Shown: one piece after another, positions 35,401 to 50,400 of the stretch | Numbering within the stretch: the stretch's first letter is position 1 | Layout: each line of letters starts with the position of its first letter | Origin: Pterois miles | Lineage: Eukaryota > Chordata > Actinopteri > Perciformes > Scorpaenidae | NCBI GenBank assembly: GCA_947000775.1 | Contig: CAMQGK010000637.1 | Location: 11,945,501-12,009,500 of the forward strand | Reading direction: 5' to 3' | DNA: 64,000 nucleotides | The notes under the pieces: model-generated | What the model was told of the DNA's origin: nothing | The model's input: only the letters and a program-made list of their open reading frames with translations | Databases searched by the model: none | Program-made: the position numbers and the translations under genes

Positions 35401-38400
35401 TTGACGTTTTTGACGAAAAATTTCGACATACTATACTATGGCGTTTTTTTTTTTTTGTAAAATTTTACATTTCACGAAATGACTTTTCCTCACCATAGAA
35501 TCATTCTACATGCTATAATATGACAGTTTTCAAGGTTTTTTTGAGCTTCAAACAAATTTGATGTTTTCATCGAAAAATTTTGACATACTATACTATGGCA
35601 TTTTTTTTCTGTAAAATTTTATATTTCACGAAATGACGTTTGCTCACCATAGAATCATTCCACAGGCTGTACGACCACCATTTTTACGTTTTTTTTCCAA
35701 TATCAAAAAAATTTGACCTTTCTATCGAAAAAATTCGACATACTATACTATGGCGTTTTTTTTTTTTGTAAAATTCTACATTTCACGAAATGACTTTTCC
35801 TCACCATAGAATCATTCTACATGTTATAATACGACCGTTTTCATGGTTATTTTTAACTTAAAAAAAAATTTAACGTTTTCGTCGAAAAATTTCGACATAC
35901 TATACTCTATGTCGTTTTTTTTTTCGTAAAATTTTACATTTCACGAAATGACTTTTGCTCACCACAGCATCATTCTACATGCGATAATACGACCATTTTC
36001 ATGTTTTTATCGACATCAAAAAAATTTGACGTTTTCATCGAAAAATTTCGACATACTATACTATGGCGTTTTTTTTGTAAAATTTTACAACATTTCACGA
36101 AATGACTTTTGCTATCCAGAGAATCATTCTACATGTTAAAATACGACCGTTTTCATGGTTATTTTTAACTTCAAAAAAATTTGACCTTTTTATCGAAAAA
36201 TTTCGCCATACTATACTATGGCGGTTTTTTTTTTTGTAAAATTTTATAACAATTCACGAAATGACGTTTGCTCACCATAGAATCATTCCACAGGCTGTAC
36301 GACCACCATTTTTACGTTTTTTTTTCCAATATCAAAAAAATTTGACCTTTTTATCGAAAAAAAGTCGACAAACTATACTATGGCGGTTTTTTTTTTTGTA
36401 AAATTTTTCAATTCACGAAATGACTTTTGCTCACCATAGTATCATTCTACATGCTATAATACGACCGTTTTCATGGTTATTTTAAACTTCAAAAAAATTT
36501 GACGTTTTCATCGAAAAATTTCGACATACTATACTATGGCGTTTTTTTTGTAAAATTTTACAACATTTCTTGAAATGACTTTTGCTCACCATAAAATCAT
36601 TCTACGTGCTATAATACGACCGTTTTCATGGTTATTTTTAACTTCAAAAAAATTTGACCTTTTTATCGAAAAATTTCGACTTACTATACTATGGCATTTT
36701 TTTGTAAAGTTTTACAACATTTCACAAAATGACTTTTGCTATCCATAGAATCATTCTACATGCTATAATACGACCTTTTTCATGTTTTTTTCCACATCAA
36801 AAAAAATTGACATTTTCATCGAAAATTTCGACATACTATACTATGGCGTTTTTTTTTTTTGTAAAATTTTACATTTCACGAAATGACTTTTCCTCACCAT
36901 AGAATCATTCTACATGTAATAATACAACCATTTTCATGGTTCTTTTAAGCTTAAAAAAAATTTAACGTTTTCGTCGAAAAATTTCGACATACTATACTAT
37001 GGCGTTTTTTTCGTAAAATTTTACATTTCACAAAATGACTTTTGCTCACCATAGAATCATTCTACAAGCGATAATATGACCATTTTCATGTTTTTATGGA
37101 CATCAAAAAAATTTGACGTTTTCATAGAAAAATTTCGACATACTATACTATGGCGTTTTTTTTTTTAATCTTATAACAATTCACAAAATGACTTTTGCTC
37201 ACCGTAGGATCATTCTACATGCTATAATACGACAGTTTTCATGTTTTTTTTAAGCTCCAAAAAAATTTTACGTTTTCATCGAAAAATTTCGACATACTAT
37301 ACTATGGCGGTTTTTTTTTTTTGTAAAATTTTACATTTCACGAAAAGACTTTTCCTCACCATAGAATCATTCTACATGTTATAATACGACCGTTTTCATG
37401 GTTATTTTTAACTTAAAAAAAATTTAACGTTTTCGTCGAAAAATTTCGACATACTATACTATGTCGTTTTTTTCGTAAAATTTTACATTTCACGAAATGA
37501 CTTTTGCTCACCATAGCATCATTCTACATGCGATAATACCACCATTTTCATGTTTTTATCGACATCAAAAAAATTTGACGTTTTCATCGAAAAATTTCGA
37601 CATACTATACTATGGCGTTTTTTTTTTGTAAAATTTTACAACATTTCACGAAATGACTTTTGCTATCCAGAGAATCATTCTACATGTTATAATACGACCG
37701 TTTTCATGGTTATTTTTAACTTCAAAAAATTTTGACCTTTTTATCGAAAAATTTCGACATACTATACTATGGCGTTTTTTTTCATAAAATTTTACATTTC
37801 ACGAAATGACTTTTGCTCACCATAGAATCATTCTACATGCGATAATACGACCATTTTCATGTTTTTATCGACATCAAAAAAATTTGACGTTTTCATCGAA
37901 AAATTTCGACATACTATACTATGGCGTTTTTTTTGTAAAATTTTACAACATTTCACGAAATGACTTTTGCTATCCAGAGAATCATTCTACATGTTATAAT
38001 ACGACCGTTTTCATGGTTATTTTTAACTTCAAAAAAATTTGAATTTTTTATCGAAAAATTTCGACATACTATACTATGGCGTTTTTTTTGTAAAATTTTA
38101 CAACATTTCTTGAAATGACTTTTGCTCACCATAGAATCATTCTACATGCTATAATACGACCGTTTTCATGGTTTTTTGTAAGTTTCCAAAAAATTTGACG
38201 TTTTTGACGAAAAATTTCGACATACTATACTATGGCGTTTTTTTTTTTTTGTAAAATTTTACATTTCACGAAATGACTTTTCCTCACCATAGAATCATTC
38301 TACATGTTATAATACGACCGTTTTCATGGTTATTTTTAACTTCAAAAAAATTTGACCTTTTTATCGAAAAATTTCGACATACTATACTATGGCGTTTTTT

Positions 38401-41400
38401 TTTTTGTAAAATTTTTCAATTCACGAAATGACTTGTGCTCACCATAGAATCACTCTACATGTTATAATACGACCGTTTTCATGGTTATTTTAAACTTCAA
38501 AAAAAATTGACCTTTTTATCGAAAAATTTCGCCATACTATACTATGGCGTTTTTTTTTTTGTAAAATTTTTCAATTCACGAAATGACTTTTGCTCACCAT
38601 AGAATCATTCTACATGCTATAATATGACAGTTTTCAAAGTTTTTTTGAGCTTCAAACAAATTTGATTTTTTCATCGAAAAATTTCGACATACTATACTAT
38701 GGCGTTTTTTTTTTGTAAAATTTTATATTTCACGAAATGACTTTTCCTCACCATAGAATCATTCTACATGTTATAATACGACCATTTTCATGGTTCTTTT
38801 AAGCTAAAAAAAAATTTGACGTTTTCATGGAAAAATTTCGACATACTATACTATGGCATTTTTTTTTCTTAAATTTTACAACATTTCACGAAATGACTTT
38901 TGCTCACCATAGAATCATTCTACATGCTATAATACGACCGTTTTCATGGGTATTTTAAACTTCAAAAAAATTTGACGTTTTCATCGAAAAATTTCGACAT
39001 ACTATACTATGGCGTTTTTTTTGTAAAATTTTACAACATTTCTTGAAATGACTTTTGCTCACCGTAGAATCATTCTACATGCTATAATACGACAGTTTTC
39101 ATGGTTTTTTTTAAGTTTCCAAAAAATTTGACGTTTTTGACGAAAAATTTCGACATACTATACTATGGCGGTTTTTTTTTTTGTAAAATTTTACATTTCA
39201 CGAAATGACTTTTCCTCACCATAGAATCATTCTACATGCTATAATACGACCGTTTTTATGGTTATTTTAAACTTCAAAAAAATTTGACGTTTTCATGGAA
39301 AAATTTCGACATACTATACTATGGCGTTTTTTTCGTAAATTTTTACAACATTTCACGAAATGACTTTTGCTATCCAGAGAATCATTCTACATGTTATAAT
39401 ACGACCGTTTTCATGGTTATTTTTAACTTCAAAAAAATTTGACCTTTTTATCGAAAAATTTCGACATACTATACTATGGCGTTTTTTTGTAAAATTTTAC
39501 AACATTTCTTGAAATGACTTTTGCTCACCATAGAATCATTCTACATGCTATAATACGACCGTTTTCATGGTTTTTTTAAGTTTCCAAAAAATTTGACGTT
39601 TTTGACGAAAAATTTCGACATACTATACTATGGCGTTTTTTTTTTTTGTAAAATTTTACATTTCACGAAATGACTTTTCCTCACCATAGAATCATTCTAC
39701 ATGCTATAATATGACAGTTTTCAAGGTTTTTTTGAGCTTCAAACAAATTTGATGTTTTCATCGAAAAATTTTGACATACTATACTATGGCGTTTTTTTTT
39801 TGTAAAATTTTATATTTCACGAAATGACGTTTGCTCACCATAGAATCATTCCACAGGCTGTACGACCACCATTTTTACGTTTTTTTTCCAATATCAAAAA
39901 AATTTGACCTTTCTATCGAAAAAATTCGACATACTATACTATGGCGTTTTTTTTTTTGTAAAATTTTTCAATTCACGAAATGACTTTTGCTCACCATAGA
40001 ATCATTCTACATGCTATAATATGACAGTTTTCAAGGTTTTTTTGAGCTTCAAACAAATTTGATGTTTTCATCGAAAAATTTTGACATACTATACTATGGC
40101 GTTTTTTTTTTTTGTAAAATTTTATATTTCACGAAATGACTTTTCCTCACCATAGAATCATTCTACATGTTATAATACGACCATTTTCATGGTTCTTTTA
40201 AGCTAAAAAAAAATTTGACGTTTTCATCGAAAAATTTCGACATACTATACTATGGCGTTTTTTTTTTTAAATTTTACAACATTTCACGAAATGACTTTTG
40301 CTCACCATAGAATCATTCTACATGCTATAATACGACCGTTTTCATGGGTATTTTAAACTTCAAAAAAATTTGACGTTTTCATGGAAAAATTTCGACATAC
40401 TATACTATGGCGTTTTTTTGTAAAATTTTACAACATTTCTTGAAATGACTTTTGCTCACCGTAGAATCATTCTACATGCTATAATACGACAGTTTTCATG
40501 GTTTTTTTAAGTTTCCAAAAAATTTGACGTTTTTGACGAAAAATTTCGACATACTATACTATGGCGTTTTTTTTTTTGTAAAATTTTATATTTCACGAAA
40601 TGACGTTTGCTCACCATAGAATCATTCCACAGGCTGTACGACCACCGTTTTTTACGTTTTTTTTTCCAATATCAAAAAAATTTGACCTTTCTATCGAAAA
40701 AATTCGACATACTATACTATGGCGTTTTTTTTTTGTAAAATTTTTCAATTCACGAAATGACTTTTGCTCACCATAGAATCATTCTACATGCTATAATATG
40801 ACAGTTTTCAAGGTTTTTTTGAGCTTCAAACAAATTTGATGTTTTCATCGAAAAATTCTGACATACTATACTATGGCGTTTTTTTTTTTGTAAAATTTTA
40901 TATTTCACGAAATGACTTTTCCTCACCATAGAATCATTCTACATGTTATAATACGACCATTTTCATGGTTCTTTTAAGCTAAAAAAAAATTTGACGTTTT
41001 CATCGAAAAATTTCGACATACTATACTATGGCGTTTTTTTTTTAAAATTTTACAACATTTCACGAAATGACTTTTGCTCACCATAGAATCATTCTACATG
41101 CTATAATACGACCGTTTTCATGGGTATTTTAAACTAAAAACAAAATTTGACGTTTTCATGGAAAAATTTCGACATACTATACTATGGCGTTTTTTTGTAA
41201 AATTTTACAACATTTCTTGAAATGACTTTTGCTCACCGTAGAATCATTCTACATGCTATAATACGACAGTTTTCATGGTTTTTTTAAGTTTCCAAAAAAT
41301 TTGACGTTTTTGACGAAAAATTTCGACATACTATACTATGGCGTTTTTTTTTTTTTGTAAAATTCTACATTTCACGAAATGACTTTTCCTCACCATAGAA

Positions 41401-44400
41401 TCATTCTACATGTTATAATACGACCGTTTTCATGGTTATTTTTAACTTAAAAAAAATTTAACGTTTTCGTCGAAAAATTTCGACATACTATACTATGTCG
41501 TTTTTTTCGTAAAATTTTACATTTCACGAAATGCTTTTGCTCACCATGCACATCTACATGCGATAATACGACCATTTTCATGTTTTTATCGACATCAAAA
41601 AAATTTGACGTTTTCATCGAAAAATTTCGACATACTATACTATGGCGTTTTTTTTTTTAAATTTTACAACATTTCACGAAATGACTTTTGCTCACCATAG
41701 AATCATTCTACATGCTATAATACGACCGTTTTCATGGTTATTTTAAACTTCAAAAAAATTTGACGTTTTCATGGAAAAATTTCGACATACTATACTATGG
41801 TTTTTTTTTTGTAAAATTTTACAACATTTCTTGAAATGACTTTTGCTCACCGTAGAATCATTCTACATGCTATAATACGACCGTTTTCATGGTTTTTTTA
41901 AGTTTCCAAAAAATTTGACGTTTTTGACGAAAAATTTCGACATACTATACTATGGCGTTTTTTTTTTTGTAAAATTTTACATTTCACGAAATGACTTTTG
42001 CTCACCATAGAATCATTCCACATGCTATAAGACCACCATTTTCATGGTTTTTTTTCCAATTTCAAAAAAATTTGACCTTTCTATCGAAAAATTTCGACAT
42101 ACTATACTATGGCGTTTTTTTTTTTGTAAAATTTTTCAATTCACGAAATGACTTTTGCTCACCATAGAATCATTCTACATGCTATAATATGACAGTTTTC
42201 AAGGTTTTTTTGAGCTTCAAACAAATTTGATGTTTTCATCGAAAAATTTTGACATACTATACTATGGCGTTTTTTTTTTTGTAAAATTTTATATTTCACG
42301 AAATGACTTTTCCTCACCATAGAATCATTCTACATGTTATAATACGACCATTTTCATGGTTCTTTTAAGCTAAAAAAAAATTTGACGTTTTCATCGAAAA
42401 ATTTCGACATACTATACTATGGCGTTTTTTTTTTTTTAAATTTTACAACATTTCACGAAATGACTTTTGCTCACCATAGAATCATTCTACATGCTATAAT
42501 ACGACCGTTTTCATGGGTATTTTAAACTTCAAAAAAATTTGACGTTTTCATGGAAAAATTTCGACATACTATACTATGGCGTTTTTTTTTTGTAAAATTT
42601 TACAACATTTCTTGAAATGACTTTTGCTCACCGTAGAATCATTCTACATGCTATAATACGACAGTTTTCATGGTTTTTTTAAGTTTCCAAAAAATTTGAC
42701 GTTTTTGTCGAAAAATTTCGACATACTATACTATGGCGTTTTTTTTTTGTAAAATTCTACATTTCACGAAATGACTTTTCCTCACCATAGAATCATTCTA
42801 CATGTTATAATACGACCGTTTTCATGGTTATTTTTAACTTAATTTTTCGATTTGCTTTCTGTCGTAAAATTTTACATTTCACGAAATGACTTTTGCTATT
42901 GCTCATGTTTTTATCGACATCAAAAAAATTTGACGTTTTCATCGAAAAATTTCGACATACTATACTATGGCGTTTTTTTTGTAAAATTTTACAACATTTC
43001 ACGAAATGACTTTTGCTATCCAGAGAATCATTCTACATGTTAAAATACGACCGTTTTCATGGTTATTTTTAACTTCAAAAAAATTTGACCTTTTTATCGA
43101 AAAATTTCGCCATACTATACTATGGCGGTTTTTTTTTTTGTAAAATTTTATAACAATTCACGAAATGACGTTTGCTCACCATAGAATCATTCCACAGGCT
43201 GTACGACCACCATTTTTACGTTTTTTTTTCCAATATCAAAAAAATTTGACCTTTTTATCGAAAAAATTCGACAAACTATACTATGGCGGTTTTTTTTTTG
43301 TAAAATTTTTCAATTCACGAAATGACTTTTGCTCACCATAGTATCATTCTACATGCTATAATACGACCGTTTTCATGGTTATTTTAAACTTCAAAAAAAT
43401 TTGACGTTTTCATCGAAAAATTTCGACATACTATACTATGGCGTTTTTTTTTGTAAAATTTTACAACATTTCTTGAAATGACTTTTGCTCACCATAAAAT
43501 CATTCTACATGCTATAATACGACCGTTTTCATGGTTATTTTTAACTTAAAAAAAATTTGACCTTTTTATCGAAAAATTTCGACTTACTATACTATGGCGT
43601 TTTTTTGTAAAGTTTTACAACATTTCACAAAATGACTTTTGCTATCCATAGAATCATTCTACATGCTATAATACGACCTTTTTCATGTTTTTTTCCACAT
43701 CAAAAAAAATTGACATTTTCATCGAAAATTTCGACATACTATACTATGGCGTTTTTTTTTTTTGTAAAATTTTACATTTCACGAAATGACTTTTCCTCAC
43801 CATAGAATCATTCTACATGTAATAATACGACCATTTTCATGGTTCTTTTAAGCTTAAAAAAAATTTAACGTTTTCGTCGAAAAATTTCGACATACTATAC
43901 TATGGCGTTTTTTTCGTAAAATTTTACATTTCACAAAATGACTTTTGCTCACCATAGAATCATTCTACATGCGATAATACGACCATTTTCATGTTTTTAT
44001 CGACATCAAAAAAATTTGACGTTTTCATAGAAAAATTTCGACATACTATACTATGGCGTTTTTTTTTTTAATCTTATAACAATTCACAAAATGACTTTTG
44101 CTCACCGTAGGATCATTCTACATGCTATAATACGACAGTTTTCATGGTTTTTTTAAGCTCCAAAAAAATTTGACGTTTTCATCGAAAAATTTCGACATAC
44201 TATACTATGGCGGTTTTTTTTTTTGTAAAATTTTACATTTCACGAAATGACTTTTCCTCACCATAGAATCATTCTACATGTTATAATACGACCGTTTTCA
44301 TGGTTATTTTTAACTTCAAAAAATTTTGACCTTTTTATCGAAAAATTTCGACATACTATACTATGGCGTTTTTTTCATAAAATTTTACATTTCACGAAAT

Positions 44401-47400
44401 GACTTTTGCTCACCATAGAATCATTCTACATGCGATAATACGACCATTTTCATGTTTTTATCGACATCAAAAAAATTTGACGTTTTCATCGAAAAATTTC
44501 GACATACTATACTATGGCGTTTCTTTTTGTAAAATTTTACAACATTTCACGAAATGACTTTTGCTATCCAGAGAATCATTCTACATGTTATAATACGACC
44601 GTTTTCATGGTTATTTTTAACTTCAAAAAAATTTGACCTTTTTATCGAAAAATTTCGACATACTATACTATGGCGTTTTTTTGTAAAATTTTACAACATT
44701 TCTTGAAATGACTTTTGCTCACCATAGAATCATTCTACATGCTATAATACGACCGTTTTCATGGTTTTTTTAAGTTTCCAAAAAATTTGACGTTTTTGAC
44801 GAAAAATTTCGACATACTATACTATGGCGTTTTTTTTTTTTTTGTAAAATTTTACATTTCACGAAATGACTTTTCCTCACCATAGAATCATTCTACATGT
44901 TATAATACGACCGTTTTCATGGTTATTTTTAACTTCAAAAAAATTTGACCTTTTTATCGAAAAATTTCGACATACTATACTATGGCGGTTTTTTTTTTGT
45001 AAAATTTTTCAATTCACGAAATGACTTGTGCTCACCATAGAATCACTCTACATGTTATAATACGACCGTTTTCATGGTTATTTTAAACTTCAAAAAAAAT
45101 TGACGTTTTCATGAAAAAATTTCGACATACTATACTATGGTGTTTTTTTGTAAAATTTTACATTTCACGAAATGACTTTTCCTCACCATAGAATCATTCT
45201 ACATGTTATAATACGACCGTTTACATGGTTATTTTAAGCTTCAAAAAAATTTGACGTTTTTGAGGAAAAATTTCGCCATACTATACTATGGCGGTTTTTT
45301 TTTTGTAAAATTATTCAATTCACGAAATGACTTGTGCTCACCATAGAATCATTCTACATGCTTTAATACGACTATTTTCATGGTTATTTTAAATTTAAAA
45401 AAAAATTTAACGTTTTCGTCGAAAAATTTCGACATACTATACTATGGCGTTTTTTTTTTGTAAAATTTTACAACATTTCACAAAATGACTTTTGCTCACC
45501 ATAGAATCATTCTACATGCTATAATATGACAGTTTTCAAAGTTTTTTTGAGCTTCAAACAAATTTGATTTTTTCATCGAAAAATTTCGACATACTATACT
45601 ATGGCGTTTTTTTTTTGTAAAATTTTATATTTCACGAAATGACTTTTGCTCACCATAGAATCATTCTACATGCTATAATACGACCGTTTTCATGGGTATT
45701 TTAAACTTCAAAAAAATTTGACGTTTTCATGGAAAAATTTCGACATACTATACTATGGCGTTTTTTTTGTAAAATTTTACAACATTTCTTGAAATGACTT
45801 TTGCTCACCGTAGAATCATTCTACATGCTATAATACGACAGTTTTCATGGTTTTTTTAAGTTTCCAAAAAATTTGACGTTTTTGACGAAAAATTTCGACA
45901 TACTATACTATGGCGTTTTTTTTTTTTTTGTAAAATTTTACATTTCACGAAATGACTTTTCCTCACCATAGAATCATTCTACATGTTATAATACGACCGT
46001 TTTCATGGTTATTTTTAACTTCAAAAAAATTTGACCTTTTTATCGAAAAAATTCGACATACTATGCTATGGCGGTTTTTTTTTTGTAAAATTTTTCAATT
46101 CACGAAATGACTTTTGCTCACCATAGGATCATTCTACATGCTATAATACGACCGTTTTTATGGTTATTTTAAACTTCAAAAAAATTTGACGTTTTCATGG
46201 AAAAATTTCGACATACTACACTATGGCGTTTTTATCGTAAATTTTTACAACATTTCACGAAATGACTTTTCCTCACCATAGAATCATTCTACCTGTTATA
46301 ATACGACCATTTTCATGGTTCTTTTAAGCTTAAAAAAAATTTTACGTTTTCGTCGAAAAATTTCGACATACTATACTATGGCGTTTTTTTTGCAAAATTT
46401 TACAACATTTCACGAAATGACTTTTGCTATCCAGAGAATCATTCTACATGTTATAATATGACAGTTTTCAAGGTTTTTTTGAGCTTCAAACAAATTTGAT
46501 GTTTTCATCGAAAAATTTTGACATACTATACTATGGCGTTTTTTTTTTGTAAAATTTTATATTTCACGAAATGACTTTTCCTCACCATAGAATCATTCTA
46601 CATGTTATAATACGACCATTTTCATGGTTCTCTTAAGCTAAAAAAAAAATTTGACGTTTTCATCGAAAAATTTCGACATACTATACTATGGCGTTTTTTT
46701 TTTTAAATTTTACAACATTTCACGAAATGACTTTTGCTCACCATAGAATCATTCTACATGCTGTACGACCACCATTTTTATCGTTTTTTTTCCCAATATC
46801 AAAAAAATTTGACCTTTTTATCGAAAAAATTCGACATACTATACTATGGCAGTTTTTTTTTTTGTAAAATTTTATAACAATTCACGAAATGACGTTTGCT
46901 CACCATAGAATCATTCCACAGGCTGTACGACCACCATTTTTCGAAATACTATACTATGGCGTTTTTTTTTTTGTAAAATTTTTCAATTCACGAAATGACT
47001 TTTGCTCACCATAGAATCATTCTACATGCTATAATACGACCGTTTTCATGGTTATTTTAAACTTCAAAAAAATTTGACGTTTTTGACGAAAAATTTCGCC
47101 ATACTATACTATGGCGTTTTTTTTTTTTTGTAAAATTTTATAACAATTCACGAAATGACTTTTGCTCACCATAGAATCATTCCACAGGCTGTACGACCAC
47201 CATTTTTACATTTTTTTTTCCAATATCAAAAAAATTTGACGTTTTTCTATCGAAAAAATTCGACATACTATACTATGGCGTTTTTTTTTTTTGTAAAATT
47301 TTACATTTCACGAAATGACTTTTCCTCACCATAGAATCATTCTACATGTTATAATACGACCATTTTCATGGTTCTTTTAAGCTAAAAAAAAATTTGACGT

Positions 47401-50400
47401 TTTCATCGAAAAATTTCGCCATACTATACTATGGCGTTTTTTTTCTTTTATTTTACAACATTTCACGAAATGACTTTTGCTCACCATAGAATCATTCTAC
47501 ATGCTATAATACGACCGTTTTCATGGGTATTTTAAACTTCAAAAAAATTTGACGTTTTCATCGAAAAATTTCGACATACTATACTATGGCATTTTTTTGT
47601 AAAATTTTACAACATTTCTTGAAATGACTTTTGCTCACCGTAGAATCATTCTACATGCTATAATACGACAGTTTTCATGGTTTTTTTAAGTTTCCAAAAA
47701 ATTTGACGTTTTTGACGAAAAATTTCGACATACTATACTATGGCGTTTTTTTTTTTTTTGTAAAATTTTACATTTCACGAAATGACTTTTCCTCACCATA
47801 GAATCATTCTACATGCTATAATACGACCGTTTTCATGGTTATTTTAAACTTCAAAAAAATTTGACGTTTTTGACGAAAAATTTCGCCATACTATACTATG
47901 GCGTTTTTTTTTTTGTAAAATTTTATAACAATTCACGAAATGACGTTTGCTCACCATAGAATCATTCCACAGGCTGTACGACCACCATTTTTACGTTTTT
48001 TTTCCAATATCAAAAAAATTTGACCTTTCTATCGAAAAAATTCGACATACTATACTATGGCGTTTTTTTTTTTTTAAATTTTATATTTCACGAAATGACT
48101 TTTCCTCACCATAGAATCATTCTACATGTTATAATACGACCATTTTCATGGTTCTTTTAAGCTAAAAAAAAATTTGACGTTTTCATCGAAAAATTTCGCC
48201 ATACTATACTATGGCGTTTTTTTTTCTTTTATTTTACAACATTTCACGAAATGACTTTTGCTCACCATAGAATCATTCTACATGCTATAATACGACCGTT
48301 TTCATGGGTATTTTAAACTTCAAAAAAATTTGACGTTTTCATCGAAAAATTTCGACATACTATACTATGGCATTTTTTTGTAAAATTTTACAACATTTCT
48401 TGAAATGACTTTTGCTCACCATAGAATCATTCTACATGCTATAATACGACAGTTTTCATGGTTTTTTTAAGTTTCCAAAAAATTTGACGTTTTTGACGAA
48501 AAATTTCGACATACTATACTATGGCATTTTTTTTTTTTTTGTAAAATTTTACATTTCACGAAATGACTTTTCCTCACCATAGAATCATTCTACATGTTAT
48601 AATACGACCGTTTTCATGGTTATTTTTAACTTAAAAAAAATTTAACGTTTAAGTCGAAAAATTTCGACATACTATACTATGGCGTTTTTTTCATAAAATT
48701 TTACATTTCACGAAATGACTTTGCTCACCATAGAATCATTCTACATGCGATAATACGACCATTTTCATGTTTTTATCGACATCAAAAAAATTTGACGTTT
48801 TCATCGAAAAATTTCGACATACTATACTATGGCGGTTTTTTTTTTTTTGTAAAATTTTATAACAATTCACAAAATGACGTTTGCTCACCATAGAATCATT
48901 CCACAGGCTGTACGACCACCATTTTTACGTTTTTTTTTCCAATATCAAAAAAATTTGACCTTTTTATCGAAAAAAATCGACAAACTATACTATGGCGGTT
49001 TTTTTTTTGTAAAATTTTTCAATTCACGAAATGACTTTTGCTCACCATAGTATCATTCTACATGCTATAATACGACCGTTTTCATGGTTATTTTAAACTT
49101 CAAAAAAATTTGACGTTTTCATCGAAAAATTTCGACATACTATACTATGGCGTTTTTTTTGTAAAATTTTACAACATTTCTTGAAATGACTTTTGCTCAC
49201 CATAAAATCATTCTACATGCTATAATACGACCGTTTTCATGGTTATTTTTAACTTCAAAAAAATTTGACCTTTTTATCGAAAAATTTCGACTTACTATAC
49301 TATGGCGTTTTTTTTGTAAAGTTTTACAACATTTCACAAAATGACTTTTGCTATCCATAGAATCATTCTACATGCTATAATACGACCTTTTTCATGTTTT
49401 TTTCCACATCAAAAAAAATTGACGTTTTCATCGAAAAATTTCGACTTACTATACTATGGCGTTTTTTTTCGTAAAATTTTCACATTTCACGAAATGACTT
49501 TTGCTATCCATAGAATCATTCTACATGCGATAATACGACCATTTTCATGTTTTTATCGACATCAAAAAAATTTGACGTTTTCGTCGAAAAAATTTCGACA
49601 TACTATACTATGGCTTTTTTTTTTTTTAATCTTATAACAATTCACAAAATGACTTTTGCTCACCGTAGGATCATTCTACATGCTATAATACGACAGTTTT
49701 CATGGTTTTTTTAAGCTCCAAAAAAATTTAACGTTTTCATCGAAAAATTTCGACATACTATACTATGGCGGTTTTTTTTTTTTGTAAAATTTTACATTTC
49801 ACGAAATGACTTTTCCTCACCATAGAATCATTCTACATGTTATAATACGACCGTTTTCATGGTTATTTTTAACTTCAAAAAATTTTGACCTTTTTATCGA
49901 AAAATTTCGACATACTATACTATGGCGTTTTTTTGTAAAATTTTACAACATTTCTTGAAATGACTTTTGCTCACCATAGAATCATTCTACATGTTATAAT
50001 ACGACCGTTTTCATCGTTATTTTAAGCTTCAAAAAAATTTTTACGTTTTTGACGAAAAATTTCGCCATACTATACTATGGCGTTTTTTTTTGTAAAATTT
50101 TACAACATTTCACGAAATGACTTTTGCTCACCATAGAATCATTCTACATGCTATAATACAACCTTTTTCATGTTTTTTTCCACATCAAAAAAATTTGACG
50201 TTTTTGACGAAAAATTTCGACATACTATGCTATGGCGTTTTTTTTTTTTGTAAAATTTTACATTTCACGAAATGACTTTTCCTCACCATAGAATCATTCT
50301 ACATGTTATAATACGACCATTTTCATGGTTCTTTTAAGCTTAAAAAAAATTTAACGTTTTCGTCGAAAGATTTCGACATACTATACTATGGCGTTTTTTT

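Noticed and set aside
20046..49637. Many ORFs in the array with similar proteins beginning MTFAHHRII
   Set aside because: They are translations of one or two satellite monomers, end at random points as the T-run length changes, and have no start context, splice sites or known domain. The similarity comes from the DNA repeat.
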